Below are positions 37,210 through 45,746 of a DNA stretch of 64,000 nt, piece after piece. Under the pieces are notes generated by a model, which had not been told where the DNA came from, searched no databases, and worked only from the letters and a program-made list of their open reading frames with translations. Position 1 is the stretch's first letter, and each line of letters starts with the position of its first letter. Origin of the DNA: Agrobacterium albertimagni AOL15 (GTDB lineage: Bacteria; Pseudomonadota; Alphaproteobacteria; Rhizobiales; Rhizobiaceae); NCBI RefSeq assembly GCF_000300855.1, contig NZ_ALJF01000006.1, forward strand, positions 124,001 through 188,000. The letters are read 5' to 3'. Position numbers and translations under genes: made by a program.

Positions 37210-37686
37210 ATGGTAGACAAGGTACCGATGACGCAGAACGGTTTCGAGAAGCTCAGCGAAGAGCTGCGCTGGCGTCAGCAGGAAGAGCGTCCGCGCATCA
37301 TCGAGGCAATTGCCGAGGCGCGCGCTCATGGCGACCTTTCCGAAAATGCGGAATATCACGCAGCCAAGGAAGCCCAGAGCCATAACGAAGGTCGTGTTGG
37401 CGAACTCGAGGATCTAATCGCGCGCGCCGAGGTCATCGATCTCTCGAAGATGTCCGGCTCGAAGATCAAGTTCGGCGCGACCGTCAAGCTGGTCGATGAA
37501 GACACCGAGGAAGAGAAGACCTACCAGATCGTCGGCGACCAAGAAGCCGACGTGAAGGCCGGCCGTATCTCGATCTCCTCGCCGATCGCCCGCGCGCTGA
37601 TCGGTAAGGAAGCCGGCGACAGCATCGAAGTCGTCGCCCCCGGCGGCTCGAAGGCCTACGAGATCCTTGCGGTCAAGTGGGGCTGA
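37210..37686 (+). CDS. greA: transcription elongation factor GreA
   Basis: GreA rescues backtracked RNA polymerase by stimulating transcript cleavage. The 158-residue protein has the N-terminal coiled coil (residues 1-75) with the tip acidic motif in [15 protein letters not shown] (the Asp and Glu placed in the polymerase active site) and the C-terminal FKBP-like domain with [18 protein letters not shown]. The ATG at 37210 follows AAGGAAGAGG. The lpsB-type gene begins 22 bp after its stop, as in Sinorhizobium. Upstream lies a terminator-like hairpin. Confidence 0.97.
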   Translation: MVDKVPMTQNGFEKLSEELRWRQQEERPRIIEAIAEARAHGDLSENAEYHAAKEAQSHNEGRVGELEDLIARAEVIDLSKMSGSKIKFGATVKLVDEDTEEEKTYQIVGDQEADVKAGRISISSPIARALIGKEAGDSIEVVAPGGSKAYEILAVKWG

Positions 37687-37708
37687 TCCAGTCCGGAAGG
37701 GCTCCTCT

Positions 37709-38806
37709 GTGGCGCATTCTCTCGACGAGATCACGGTGATTGCGCCGCATTTCAAGCGGCGCCTCTCGGGTGTGACCTCGACCGTCATCCAGCTCGTGCC
37801 GGAACAGAAGCGTCAGGGTCTCGGCATCCTGACGCTCGGCCCGGGCCTTCCCGGTCATCTGCCCAGCATGCGCTGGGCCGAGCTGCCCGGCCTCTGGAAG
37901 AGGCCGAAATCCGCCCCTGCCCGCGTCTGGCATGCCCGCCGCAACAACGAAATGCTCGCGGGTCTGATCCTGCGCGATCTCTTCCGGATGCCGCTGAAAC
38001 TGCTCTTCACATCGGCAGCCCAGAGACATCACAGCCGCTACACTCGCTGGCTCATCTCGAAGATGGACGGCGTGGTAGCGACGAATGGAAAGTCCGGCTC
38101 CTTTCTCAAGGTCCCGCATCGTGTCATCCGCCACGGCGTGGACTTGCAGCTTTTTCATCCCTCCGACGAGATCGACACGAACCTCCCGGAAGATCTGAAG
38201 GGCCGGCATCTCGTCGGCTGCTTCGGCCGGGTCCGCCATCAAAAGGGCACGGATCTCTTCGTCCGGGCGATGATCGAACTCCTTCCGGATAATCCCGAAT
38301 GGACGGCCGTGATCTCCGGCCGGGTCACCGCCGAGCATACGGCCTTTGCCGACAAGCTGAAGGCCGACATCGCCGCCGCCGGGCTCACCGATCGCATCCG
38401 TTTCCTCGGCGAAGTCGATGACATCAAACCCTGGTATCGCCGCCTGACGCTTTATGTCGCCCCCTCGCGCAATGAGGGCTTCGGCCTCACGCCGCTCGAG
38501 GCCATGGCCTCCGGCACCGCCGTGGTTGCAAGTGACGCCGGCGCCTATGCAGAGATGATCGTCGAGGGCGAAACGGGTTCGGTCGTGCCGGCCGGCGACT
38601 ATGAACGCCTGCGCGACGCAATCTCGACCTTTCTCGAGCCGCAAAAGGCCATGCAGGCCGGTCGGCGCGCGCGCGAGCATGTCGAGGCGGCGTTCGGGCT
38701 TGAACGCGAAGCCGATCAATTGGCGGAAGTCTATGCGGGTCTGCTCGGCACTGCCCTGCCCCATGCGCGCGCAAGCTCCAAGCCTGCAACATCCGGAACC
38801 GTTTGA
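37709..38806 (+). CDS. lpsB: LPS core glycosyltransferase, LpsB/LpcC type
   Basis: This 365-residue GT4-family glycosyltransferase has a C-terminal nucleotide-sugar domain with RNEGFGLTPLEAMASG (about residues 257-272, containing the E-x7-E motif), VVASDAGAYAEMIVEGE and a GCFGRVRHQKGTD motif. Position directly after greA and before lrp matches lpsB of Sinorhizobium meliloti, the LPS core glycosyltransferase homologous to lpcC mannosyltransferase of R. leguminosarum. The GTG at 37709 follows GGAAGGG. It acts at the cytoplasmic face of the inner membrane. Symbol assigned from similarity and context. Confidence 0.85.
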   Translation: MAHSLDEITVIAPHFKRRLSGVTSTVIQLVPEQKRQGLGILTLGPGLPGHLPSMRWAELPGLWKRPKSAPARVWHARRNNEMLAGLILRDLFRMPLKLLFTSAAQRHHSRYTRWLISKMDGVVATNGKSGSFLKVPHRVIRHGVDLQLFHPSDEIDTNLPEDLKGRHLVGCFGRVRHQKGTDLFVRAMIELLPDNPEWTAVISGRVTAEHTAFADKLKADIAAAGLTDRIRFLGEVDDIKPWYRRLTLYVAPSRNEGFGLTPLEAMASGTAVVASDAGAYAEMIVEGETGSVVPAGDYERLRDAISTFLEPQKAMQAGRRAREHVEAAFGLEREADQLAEVYAGLLGTALPHARASSKPATSGTV

Positions 38807-38809
38807 CCG

Positions 38810-39766
38810 ATGGCCGACCGCGATCTCCTCGACATCCTCATCGTCAACAAGGACAACAGCTTCGGGCTGACGCGCGACACGTCGTTGCTGATCGAAGCGC
38901 TGGCCTCCGTAGGCCGCTCCGAGGGTGTCGCGACCAAGGGCATTCGAGCACGAAACGTCCTCGACCGGCTGCTTGGCCGCAAACAGGCAAAGACCATCAT
39001 CCACGTCGAACGCGCCTTTCCCCGCTGGTACAGCGCCGCCCGACACAATCTGCTTTGTCCCAACCAGGAGCGCTTCCCGCGGCGGCACATCAAGCGACTG
39101 AAGGGCATTGACCTCGTTCTCGCCAAGAGCCGCCACGCCGAAAAGATCTTCCGTGATCTGGGCGTAACTACGGCCTATGTCGGTTTCACCTCCGAAGACC
39201 GGCTCGACGAAAGCATCGCCAAAAACTGGAACAGCTTCTTTCATCTGGCCGGCGGCAGCACGCTGAAGGGCACGGAAGACGTCATCGAATTGTGGTCCCG
39301 CCATCCCGAATGGCCGGAACTGGTCCTGGTCCAGCGCGATCCGCATCCGAAGGCCGCCGGGGTCCCGAATATCCGTGTGGTCAGCGGCTACATCACCGAC
39401 GCCGAATTGAGAGAGTTGCAGAACAGCTGCGGCGTCCATCTTTGCCCCTCCCGCTCGGAAGGCTGGGGACATCATCTCGTTGAAGCCCTCTCCGTCGGCG
39501 CAGTGACCGTTACCACCGATGGCCCGCCGATGAACGAGCACGTGACCACCGATTGCGGCATCCTCGTGCCCTATGCGCGGACGGAGCCCCGGCATCTGGG
39601 TACCAATTATTGCGTTGATCTCGAAGCGATGGAGACGGTCATCAACAATCTGCTGACCATGGACGTCGCGCAAAAGCAGGCGCAGGGAAGCGCTGCGCGC
39701 CAACGCTTCGTCGAGATCGATACAGGCTTCCGCACGAGACTCGCAGAAGCGCTGGAATCGTTCTGA
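38810..39766 (+). CDS. LPS-type glycosyltransferase
   Basis: This 318-residue protein starts three bases after the lpsB-type stop, so the genes are cotranscribed. A GT4-type C-terminal half is visible in PSRSEGWGHHLVEALSVGAVTV (split around residues 220-240), which contains the acidic and His residues that bind the sugar nucleotide. The N-terminal half is short. In S. meliloti the gene order is lpsB, lpsE, lpsD, lpsC, lrp; here only one gene lies between lpsB and lrp, so it could be lpsE, with lpsD and lpsC missing or elsewhere. Acceptor and donor unknown. Confidence 0.8.
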   Translation: MADRDLLDILIVNKDNSFGLTRDTSLLIEALASVGRSEGVATKGIRARNVLDRLLGRKQAKTIIHVERAFPRWYSAARHNLLCPNQERFPRRHIKRLKGIDLVLAKSRHAEKIFRDLGVTTAYVGFTSEDRLDESIAKNWNSFFHLAGGSTLKGTEDVIELWSRHPEWPELVLVQRDPHPKAAGVPNIRVVSGYITDAELRELQNSCGVHLCPSRSEGWGHHLVEALSVGAVTVTTDGPPMNEHVTTDCGILVPYARTEPRHLGTNYCVDLEAMETVINNLLTMDVAQKQAQGSAARQRFVEIDTGFRTRLAEALESF

Positions 39767-39775
39767 GCTGGCCGC

Positions 39776-40243
39776 TCAGATCTCCACCAGACCGACTTTC
39801 TTCACCTGCCGGATCGTCAGCATGGTGCGCACCGTGTCGACATGTTCGTTCGCCGTCAGCACCTCGATCACGAAGTCCTGGAAGCGTGTCAGGTTTTCCG
39901 CCACGCAATGCAGCAGGAAATCGCTGTCACCGTTGACCATCCAAGCCTGCCGGACGATCGGCCAGCTGTCGGTCGCCGCCGCAAAGGCCTTGAGGTTCGC
40001 CTCCGACTGGTGCTTCAACCCCACCATGCAGAAGGCGACGAGATCATAGCCCAGCCGGCTGGCATTCAGAACGGCGTGATAGCTTTCGATCACGCCGGCC
40101 TCCTCGAGCTTGCGCACCCGGCGCAGGCAGGGTGGTGCCGATATGCCGACACGTTCGGAAAGTTCCACATTGGTCATGCGCCCGTCCCGCTGCAATTCTT
40201 TGAGAATGCGCAGGTCGATGGCGTCGAGTTCTACCTTGAGCAC
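39776..40243 (-). CDS. lrp: Lrp/AsnC family regulator
   Basis: This 155-residue protein has an N-terminal helix-turn-helix (DAIDLRILKELQRDGRMTN and VELSERVGISAPPCLRRVRKLEE, residues 7-48) and a C-terminal RAM (AsnC-like) effector domain with GDSDFLLHCVA. It is the Lrp-family neighbour of the LPS cluster known in S. meliloti (lrp3). It lies convergent with the glycosyltransferase gene and divergent from trxB. Probable ligand is an amino acid. Confidence 0.92.
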   Translation of the reverse strand: MLKVELDAIDLRILKELQRDGRMTNVELSERVGISAPPCLRRVRKLEEAGVIESYHAVLNASRLGYDLVAFCMVGLKHQSEANLKAFAAATDSWPIVRQAWMVNGDSDFLLHCVAENLTRFQDFVIEVLTANEHVDTVRTMLTIRQVKKVGLVEI

Positions 40244-40368
40244 GGCCGATCCTTTTGAAGATGTGTGCGATATCTACTCCTTCAGAGGCAATTGGCAAGA
40301 ATCCTCCGCGTTCACGCACAATTATTGCGTGGACGCGCAAAGCTCTGTTGCTAATGCCCGGCCATGCC

Positions 40369-40397
40369 TTGAATTGCTTGTCGCTTCGATCCTAAAT
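40369..40397 (+). promoter_or_regulatory. trxB promoter
   Basis: TTGAAT (40369-40374) and CTAAAT (40392-40397) are separated by exactly 17 bp, fitting the alphaproteobacterial sigma-70 pattern. The predicted start lies about 75 bp before the trxB ATG. Confidence 0.6.
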
Positions 40398-40480
40398 GGG
40401 GGACAGTTGCGCGATGATCGGGCGGTCCTGTTGGACTAGTCACGATTGAAGACGAAATCAGCGCATTGAAAGGAAGCGAC

Positions 40481-41458
40481 ATGACTGCCCGCCACACCAA
40501 GGTGCTGATCATCGGCTCCGGCCCTGCCGGCTACACCGCTGCGATCTACGCTGCCCGCGCCATGCTGAAGCCGGTTCTGATCGCCGGCATGGAACAGGGT
40601 GGTCAGTTGATGATCACCACGGATGTGGAAAACTACCCAGGCTTCGCCGATCCGATCCAGGGCCCCTGGCTCATGGAGCAGATGCTCAACCAGGCCATCC
40701 ATGTCGGCACAGAGATCGTCAGCGATCTCGTGACCGAAGTCGACACGAGCCACCGTCCGTTCACGGTGAAGACCGACAGCGGTCAGGTCTGGACAGCAGA
40801 CACGCTGATCATCTGCACCGGCGCCAAGGCCAAGTGGCTCGGCATCGAGAGCGAGCAGCATTTTCAGGGCTTTGGCGTGTCCGCCTGCGCGACCTGCGAC
40901 GGCTTCTTCTATCGCAACAAGGACGTCATCGTCGTCGGCGGCGGCAATTCGGCCGTCGAGGAAGCCCTTTACCTCTCGCATATCTGCAAGTCGGTCACCG
41001 TCGTCCATCGCCGTGACTCATTCCGTTCGGAAAAAATCTTGCAGGAACGTCTCTTCGCCAAGGACAATATCCGCGTCCTCTGGAACACAACCGTCGAGGA
41101 AATCACTGGGGCTCCGGCAAAGCCGCCGATGCCGCCGTCCGTCTCCGGCGTGAAGCTCAAGGATGCGCTGACCGGTGCCGTCACCGACATGCCGATCGAC
41201 GGCGTCTTCGTCGCCATCGGCCATGCGCCGGCCGTCGAACTCTTCAAGGACAAGCTGAAGCTGAAGTCGAACGGCTATCTGTGGACCGCGCCGGATTCGA
41301 CAGCGACCGACGTGCCCGGCATCTTTGCCGCCGGTGACGTCACCGACGATGTCTACCGTCAGGCGATCACCGCCGCCGGCATGGGCTGCATGGCAGCGCT
41401 CGAGGCCGAACGTTTCCTCTCGGCCCTGCCCGTCGAGACACAACAAGCCGCGGAATAA
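40481..41458 (+). CDS. trxB: thioredoxin reductase TrxB
   Basis: TrxB transfers electrons from NADPH through FAD to thioredoxin. The 325-residue protein has the FAD motif GSGPAGYTAAIYAAR (residues 12-26), the redox-active CATC (Cys136-Cys139), an NADPH motif GGGNSAVEEALYL (about 158-170) and the C-terminal FAD motif PGIFAAGDVTDDVYRQ. The ATG follows AAGGAAG. The LysR gene starts 20 bp downstream, matching the trxB-lsrB pair of S. meliloti, and the two are likely cotranscribed. Confidence 0.97.
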   Translation: MTARHTKVLIIGSGPAGYTAAIYAARAMLKPVLIAGMEQGGQLMITTDVENYPGFADPIQGPWLMEQMLNQAIHVGTEIVSDLVTEVDTSHRPFTVKTDSGQVWTADTLIICTGAKAKWLGIESEQHFQGFGVSACATCDGFFYRNKDVIVVGGGNSAVEEALYLSHICKSVTVVHRRDSFRSEKILQERLFAKDNIRVLWNTTVEEITGAPAKPPMPPSVSGVKLKDALTGAVTDMPIDGVFVAIGHAPAVELFKDKLKLKSNGYLWTAPDSTATDVPGIFAAGDVTDDVYRQAITAAGMGCMAALEAERFLSALPVETQQAAE

Positions 41459-41478
41459 GCGACATGAGAGGGGCCGGC

Positions 41479-42375
41479 ATGCCGCTGGATTGGGACAAAC
41501 TGCGCATTTTTCATGCGGCCGCCGAAGCTGGGTCCTTCACCCATGCGGCCGACAAGCTGCATTTGTCCCAGTCGGCGATCAGCCGCCAGGTCTCCTCTCT
41601 GGAGCAGGACATCGGCGTCAAGCTCTTCCACCGCCATGCCCGCGGCCTGATCCTGACCGAACAGGGCGAGTTGCTGTATCGCACCGCCCATGACGTTCTC
41701 CTGAAGCTGCAGACCGTCAAGATGCAGCTGACCGAAACGACCGAAAAGCCCTCCGGCAAGCTGCGGGTCACGACCACCGTCGGCCTCGGCCAGGGCTGGC
41801 TGACTGACAAGGTGCAGGAATTCCTGCAGCTCTATCCTGATATGTCGATCCAGCTGCTCCTCGACAACGAGGAACTGGACGTCAACATGCGCCATGCCGA
41901 CTGCGCCATTCGCCTGCGCCAGCCGCAGCAGTCGGACCTCATCCAGCGCAAGCTGTTCACCGTGCATATGCACGTCTATGCGGCACCGTCCTACATCAAC
42001 CGCTACGGCGAGCCACAGTCGATCGAGGATCTCGACAACCATCGGATCATCACCTTCGGCGAACCGGCACCGAATTACCTGCTGGACGTCAACTGGCTCG
42101 AAGTCGCCGGCCGCTCCTCCGACAATCCGCGCGTCCCGCATCTGCAGATCAACAGTCTGACCTCGATCAAGCGCGCCTGTCTTCTGGGTATCGGCATCGC
42201 CATGCTGCCGGATTACATCGTCGGTCGCGATCCGGGACTGCTGCAGCTGGTCACCAGCGCCGACGTCCCCTCCTTCGACACCTATTTCTGCTATCCCGAC
42301 GAGATCAAGAACGCCGCGAAGCTCAAGGCATTCAGGGACTTCATCGTCGCCAAAGCCCGCAACTGGAACTTCTAA
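41479..42375 (+). CDS. lsrB: LsrB/VtlR-type LysR regulator
   Basis: This 298-residue LysR regulator has an N-terminal HTH (EAGSFTHAADKLHLSQSAIS, about residues 15-34) and a C-terminal effector domain. Position after trxB and before an AbcR RNA gene matches lsrB of S. meliloti and vtlR of Brucella, which regulate LPS and redox genes and activate AbcR small RNAs. Three cysteines are present in the effector half (near DCAIRL, RACLLG and YFCYPDE), which may sense redox state; this is inferred. The start at 41479 follows AGGGG; an ATG at 41464 is less likely. Confidence 0.85.
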   Translation: MPLDWDKLRIFHAAAEAGSFTHAADKLHLSQSAISRQVSSLEQDIGVKLFHRHARGLILTEQGELLYRTAHDVLLKLQTVKMQLTETTEKPSGKLRVTTTVGLGQGWLTDKVQEFLQLYPDMSIQLLLDNEELDVNMRHADCAIRLRQPQQSDLIQRKLFTVHMHVYAAPSYINRYGEPQSIEDLDNHRIITFGEPAPNYLLDVNWLEVAGRSSDNPRVPHLQINSLTSIKRACLLGIGIAMLPDYIVGRDPGLLQLVTSADVPSFDTYFCYPDEIKNAAKLKAFRDFIVAKARNWNF

Positions 42376-42430
42376 AGGCAGCCCCTCATCCGCTTTTTTA
42401 GTAGGTCGCGCGCACAGACCTGCGACGAGT

Positions 42431-42470
42431 GCATGCCTGACATGCATAAAAAAGCATTGTTCACTGCACA
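42431..42470 (+). promoter_or_regulatory. inverted repeats upstream of AbcR, LsrB site candidates
   Basis: Two inverted repeats lie between lsrB and the small RNA: GCATG-N5-CATGC (42431-42445) and TGT-N7-ACA (42458-42470), the latter a T-N11-A element, the usual LysR-type core. They sit about 30-60 bp before the predicted RNA start. LsrB/VtlR binding to AbcR promoters is known in relatives; here it is inferred. Confidence 0.45.
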
Positions 42471-42493
42471 AAAAACCACCATATCGCACACAG

Positions 42494-42609
42494 CTGATGC
42501 ACATGGTGGCTTTTTCCTCCCAGTTCCACCGCAGCAGCTGTTCCCCTCTGGAGGTTTTTGACCTTCACAATTCAAAGGGCCCTGGTTTTTCCGGTGGCCC
42601 TCTTTTTTT
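42494..42609 (+). ncRNA. abcR: AbcR / alpha-r15 small RNA
   Basis: Three stems are visible. The first (GGTGG 42505-42509 with CCACC 42526-42530) exposes a loop with CCTCCC (42516-42521), an anti-Shine-Dalgarno sequence typical of alpha-r15 RNAs. The second is a small CCTC/GAGG stem (42545-42554 region). The third is the terminator AGGGCC/GGCCCT (42576-42601) followed by seven T. AbcR RNAs act with Hfq to repress many ABC transporter mRNAs. Position between lsrB and an ArsR-type gene is conserved. Only one copy is seen, whereas many relatives have two in tandem. The 5' end is approximate. Confidence 0.82.
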
Positions 42610-42739
42610 GTTATTTTGTTGGAACAATAGATCCCACGAACCGTTTCAGCGTCTGGCGGAACTGACGCCGGGCAGCGTGCCGCCCGACACCAGAGATCAC
42701 TCCGCCGCGGACTCGAATTGCTGACGATTTGGAGGGGAT

Positions 42740-43033
42740 ATGTTCCTGGAGGACGTGATGAAGGCGCTGGCTCACCCGGCGCGCATGGAAATGCTGATTT
42801 GGCTGAAAGATCCCAAGGAGTATTTCGGGGTACCGAAAGAGGACGCGACCGACGGCATCAGTGCAGGTCAATTCGAGCGGTCAGGCCTTTCTCAATCCGC
42901 AGTTTCAGCGCATCTCGCGACGCTTCAGCGCGCAGGTCTCATCAGTTCCAAGCGTGTCGGCCAGCGGGTCCTCTACCGACGGAACGAAGACACGATTGCA
43001 GAATTCATCAAGTCCTTGAACACCACGCTTTGA
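42740..43033 (+). CDS. ArsR-type helix-turn-helix regulator
   Basis: This 97-residue winged-helix protein has the ArsR-type core: VMKALAHPARMEMLIWL (residues 6-22), the recognition helix SGLSQSAVSAHLATLQRAGL and the wing RVGQRVLYRRNE. An insertion-like segment (DPKEYFGVPKEDATDGI, about 24-40) follows the first helices. It has no cysteine, so a thiol- or Cys-metal sensor of the classical ArsR kind is excluded. GGAGG lies before the ATG. The next gene, 61 bp downstream on the same strand, is an Old Yellow Enzyme, probably its target. Confidence 0.85.
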   Translation: MFLEDVMKALAHPARMEMLIWLKDPKEYFGVPKEDATDGISAGQFERSGLSQSAVSAHLATLQRAGLISSKRVGQRVLYRRNEDTIAEFIKSLNTTL

Positions 43034-43094
43034 TGCCCCACATCGGGGGTGCCGACGACAACCTTCCCGTCGTCGGAAACTCCCGAGAGGTTTC

Positions 43095-44195
43095 ATGTCC
43101 AAGCTTTTTGAACCGACATCCGTCGGCACCATCCCCGTTTCCAACCGCATCGCCATGGCGCCGCTGACCCGCAACAGGTCGCCAGGCGCAGTGCCGAACG
43201 ATCTCAACGTCGAGTATTATCGCCAGCGTGCGACTGCCGGCCTGATCATCAGCGAAGGCACGGCGATCACCCACCAGGCGCAAGGCTATGCCGACGTGCC
43301 CGGCCTCTACAAGTCCGAAGCCATCGAAGGCTGGAAAAGGGTCACCGACGCCGTGCATTCAGCCGGTGGCAAGATCGTCACCCAGCTTTGGCATGTCGGC
43401 CGGATCTCACACACCAGCCTGCAGCCCGACAACGGCGCCCCGGTTGCCCCCTCCGCCGTCGCCGCCAAGTCGAAGACCTACATCCTCAATCCCGATGGCT
43501 CCGGCGCTTTCGTCGAGACCTCCGAGCCCCGCGCTCTGGAAACGGCAGAACTGGCCGGCATCGTCGAGGACTACCGCAAGGCCGCACGGGCTGCCATTGA
43601 AGGCGGCTTCGATGGCGTGGAAATCCACGCTGCCAATGGCTATCTGCTCGAGCAGTTCATGCGCTCGAACAGCAACCAGCGCACGGATCAATATGGCGGC
43701 TCGATCGAGAACCGCATCCGCCTGACGCTGGAAGTCGTCGAGGCCGTGACCAAGGAAATCGGCGCCGACAAGACCGGCATCCGCATTTCGCCCACCACCC
43801 CGGCGAACGATGTCTCGGACCCCGATCCGAAGGCCGTCTATACGGCACTTGTCGAGGCACTTGCCAAGTTCGACCTTGCCTTCGTGCACGTCATCGAAGG
43901 CGCAACCGGCGGCCCGCGCGACGTCCTGCCCTTTGACTGGAAGGCGCTGAAATCCGCCTATCGCGATGCTGGCGGCAAGGGTACCTGGATTGCCAACAAC
44001 GGCTATGACCGCGAGTCTGCGATCGAAGCCGTCGAGAGCGGCTATGCCGACCTCGTCGCCTTCGGCCGCCCCTTCATCGCCAATCCCGATCTCGTCCGCC
44101 GTCTGAAGGAAGATGCAGCCCTTAACCCGCTGGATCAGGCCACGCTCTACGGCGGCGGCGCGGAGGGCTACACAACCTATCCGGCGCTTGCCTGA
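43095..44195 (+). CDS. nemA: alkene reductase of the Old Yellow Enzyme family
   Basis: This 366-residue FMN enzyme of the OYE/NemA group reduces activated alkenes, nitro compounds or nitrate esters using NAD(P)H. Visible are PVSNRIAMAPLTRNRS (residues 15-30), QLWHVGRISHTS (FMN and substrate contacts), GVEIHAANGYLLEQFMR (the His/Asn substrate-binding pair, about 177-193), RTDQYGGSIENR and the FMN-phosphate region GRPFIANPDLVRRL near the end. The gene probably belongs with the ArsR-type regulator upstream. A strong terminator follows. The exact physiological substrate is unknown. Confidence 0.9.
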   Translation: MSKLFEPTSVGTIPVSNRIAMAPLTRNRSPGAVPNDLNVEYYRQRATAGLIISEGTAITHQAQGYADVPGLYKSEAIEGWKRVTDAVHSAGGKIVTQLWHVGRISHTSLQPDNGAPVAPSAVAAKSKTYILNPDGSGAFVETSEPRALETAELAGIVEDYRKAARAAIEGGFDGVEIHAANGYLLEQFMRSNSNQRTDQYGGSIENRIRLTLEVVEAVTKEIGADKTGIRISPTTPANDVSDPDPKAVYTALVEALAKFDLAFVHVIEGATGGPRDVLPFDWKALKSAYRDAGGKGTWIANNGYDRESAIEAVESGYADLVAFGRPFIANPDLVRRLKEDAALNPLDQATLYGGGAEGYTTYPALA

Positions 44196-44201
44196 CATCA
44201 C

Positions 44202-44230
44202 AAGGGCACCCGGTTCTGCCGGGTGCCCTT
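44202..44230. terminator. terminator between nemA and the DUF6220 gene
   Basis: A perfect 12-bp stem (AAGGGCACCCGG with CCGGGTGCCCTT) closes a 5-base loop between convergent genes. No long T-run follows in either direction, but the stem is very stable. Confidence 0.7.
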
Positions 44231-44249
44231 CGGCCTGCGTCTGACATCG

Positions 44250-44624
44250 TCAGGGCGCCGCGCGGCCGACCAGCCTTACAGTGATCAGCCCCATCAGCAT
44301 CCCATTGACCGGATGCAGCGCCCCCAGCATCGGCAACGCGTCCCCAACAGCGGCCAGCGCGATCTGCAGCAGATAGGCGGCAAACAACAGGGTGCCAATT
44401 CGGCGATACCCGCGCGCCGCCTGCGACAGCGACAACAGGAAGAGCGCGAGCACCGGCAATCCAAGCGCCCCGCCAGTCGCCGCATGCAATTCCCAGCCTG
44501 TCCCGGCGCCGAACACAGTCATCCCGGCGAGCAGGAATTGTCCGGCGACACCGGCCAGCACCACGATCGCCAGCCCTCTGAAGACAAACACTGGAAACGG
44601 CGTGCGAGTGACCGCCGCGCTCAT
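44250..44624 (-). CDS. DUF6220-type membrane protein
   Basis: This 124-residue protein has four hydrophobic spans (about residues 16-36, 50-67, 76-94 and 100-117) with conserved GWELHAATGGALG and LHPVNGML His-containing stretches, typical of small DUF6220-like proteins, possibly related to heme-binding membrane folds. It overlaps the upstream SDR gene by four bases (ATGA), so translation is coupled. Function unknown. Confidence 0.72.
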   Translation of the reverse strand: MSAAVTRTPFPVFVFRGLAIVVLAGVAGQFLLAGMTVFGAGTGWELHAATGGALGLPVLALFLLSLSQAARGYRRIGTLLFAAYLLQIALAAVGDALPMLGALHPVNGMLMGLITVRLVGRAAP

Positions 44625-45661
44625 TGTTCGCCTCCCGCCACGGAGAGCACCCGATCGCGCATGGCCAATTTATCGGGCTCGGCCAGGCAGCCAAGGCTCT
44701 GCAATGTCGCCTTGACGGCGACATCGATGGGGGTCTGTGGCTCCTCCCCGAGGAAATCCAACAGGCGGGTATTATCGAGCCTGATCGTTTCGCGCCAAAG
44801 ATAGCGCATCTCATGCAGCTCCCGGATCAGGGGAACGAAACGCCGGACCAGACCCGCCAGACGCCAGGGAAAGCCTATAGAGAAGACCCGGGGCCGGCCA
44901 ACGACCCGACCGATCGCCGCCACCATCTGCGTGCCATCCGGATCATAGAAGCCGTCCATGTGAAACCGGGCAAAAGTCGGAAGCTCGTCTGCCCGATCGA
45001 GCAGCCGCATGAAGGTCTCGGCAACATCCGGCAGATATGCCCAGGCATGCCCCACACCTTTGCGCCCGGGATTGACGACGAAGCGGACCGGCTTACCGGG
45101 CTGCACGAGCCCATGTGCAAACCAGTTGTTGCCGGCATCGGGTCCGAAGAAGTCTCCGGCGCGCAGGATCAGAACCGGCAGCCCCTGCTCGGCCGCCCCT
45201 CCCAGTCGCCGCTCGAGCTCCACGCGGATGCGCCCCTTGACCGTTTCCGGCGCCTGACGATTGTCCTCGGCGATGAGCGGAAAGGTGTCAGCGCCGAAAT
45301 TGTAGATCGTACCGGGCATCAGGATGCGCGCCCCGACTGCCCGGGCGGCAGCGATCGTGTTGTCGATCATCGGCAGCACGAGCTCGGCCCAGTTCTGATA
45401 GCCGGGCGGATTGACGCCATGCACGATGACACTTGCGCCTTCCGCTGCGCGCAAGACATCCTCGGCCTGCATCGCGTCCCCCCTCACCCATTCGTAGTGC
45501 GGTCGGGCGGTTGCCTGGCGCTCCGGCGCGCGGTGCATGGCACGAACGCGGTAACCGCGCTGCAGAAGAGCAGCGGCCAGCGCCCCACCGATACCACCCG
45601 TTGCCCCGAGCACCAGGGCAAGCGGGCGCTCCAGCGATGTCATTTCCGTTTTTTCTGTCAT
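44621..45661 (-). CDS. NAD(P)-dependent epimerase/dehydratase-like SDR
   Basis: This 346-residue protein is an atypical or extended short-chain dehydrogenase. The nucleotide motif LVLGATGGIGGALAAALL (about residues 15-32) lies at the N-terminus, and PGTIYNFGADTF occupies the place of the catalytic Tyr region (Tyr in GTIYNFG). The C-terminal half has RDVYLP-like features of NAD(P)-sugar modifying enzymes (HAWAYLPDVAETFMRLLD). Substrate unknown. The ATG at 45661 follows AGGAG. It is divergent from a LysR gene that probably controls it and heads a two-gene operon. Confidence 0.82.
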   Translation of the reverse strand: MTEKTEMTSLERPLALVLGATGGIGGALAAALLQRGYRVRAMHRAPERQATARPHYEWVRGDAMQAEDVLRAAEGASVIVHGVNPPGYQNWAELVLPMIDNTIAAARAVGARILMPGTIYNFGADTFPLIAEDNRQAPETVKGRIRVELERRLGGAAEQGLPVLILRAGDFFGPDAGNNWFAHGLVQPGKPVRFVVNPGRKGVGHAWAYLPDVAETFMRLLDRADELPTFARFHMDGFYDPDGTQMVAAIGRVVGRPRVFSIGFPWRLAGLVRRFVPLIRELHEMRYLWRETIRLDNTRLLDFLGEEPQTPIDVAVKATLQSLGCLAEPDKLAMRDRVLSVAGGEQ

Positions 45662-45727
45662 GGTTATCTCCTGTCTTTGAAACTGGAGTGAGTGTGACAG
45701 CGGCCGATGATATTCAGAATTGCCAAA

Positions 45728-45746
45728 GTATGTTGAATTGACATAC
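45728..45746. promoter_or_regulatory. LysR operator candidate between SDR and LysR genes
   Basis: A perfect inverted repeat GTATGT-N7-ACATAC lies in the 93-bp gap between divergent genes, nine bases before the LysR ATG. Its size and position fit the autoregulatory site of a LysR-type protein. Confidence 0.65.

Noticed and set aside
37673..39703. 676-codon minus-strand frame opposite the LPS glycosyltransferases
   Set aside because: Same GC-bias effect; both plus-strand frames carry clear family motifs and tight gene spacing.
42376..42480. Second tandem AbcR copy between lsrB and the AbcR gene
   Set aside because: Searched for CCTCCC loops and a second terminator; none is present in this stretch.
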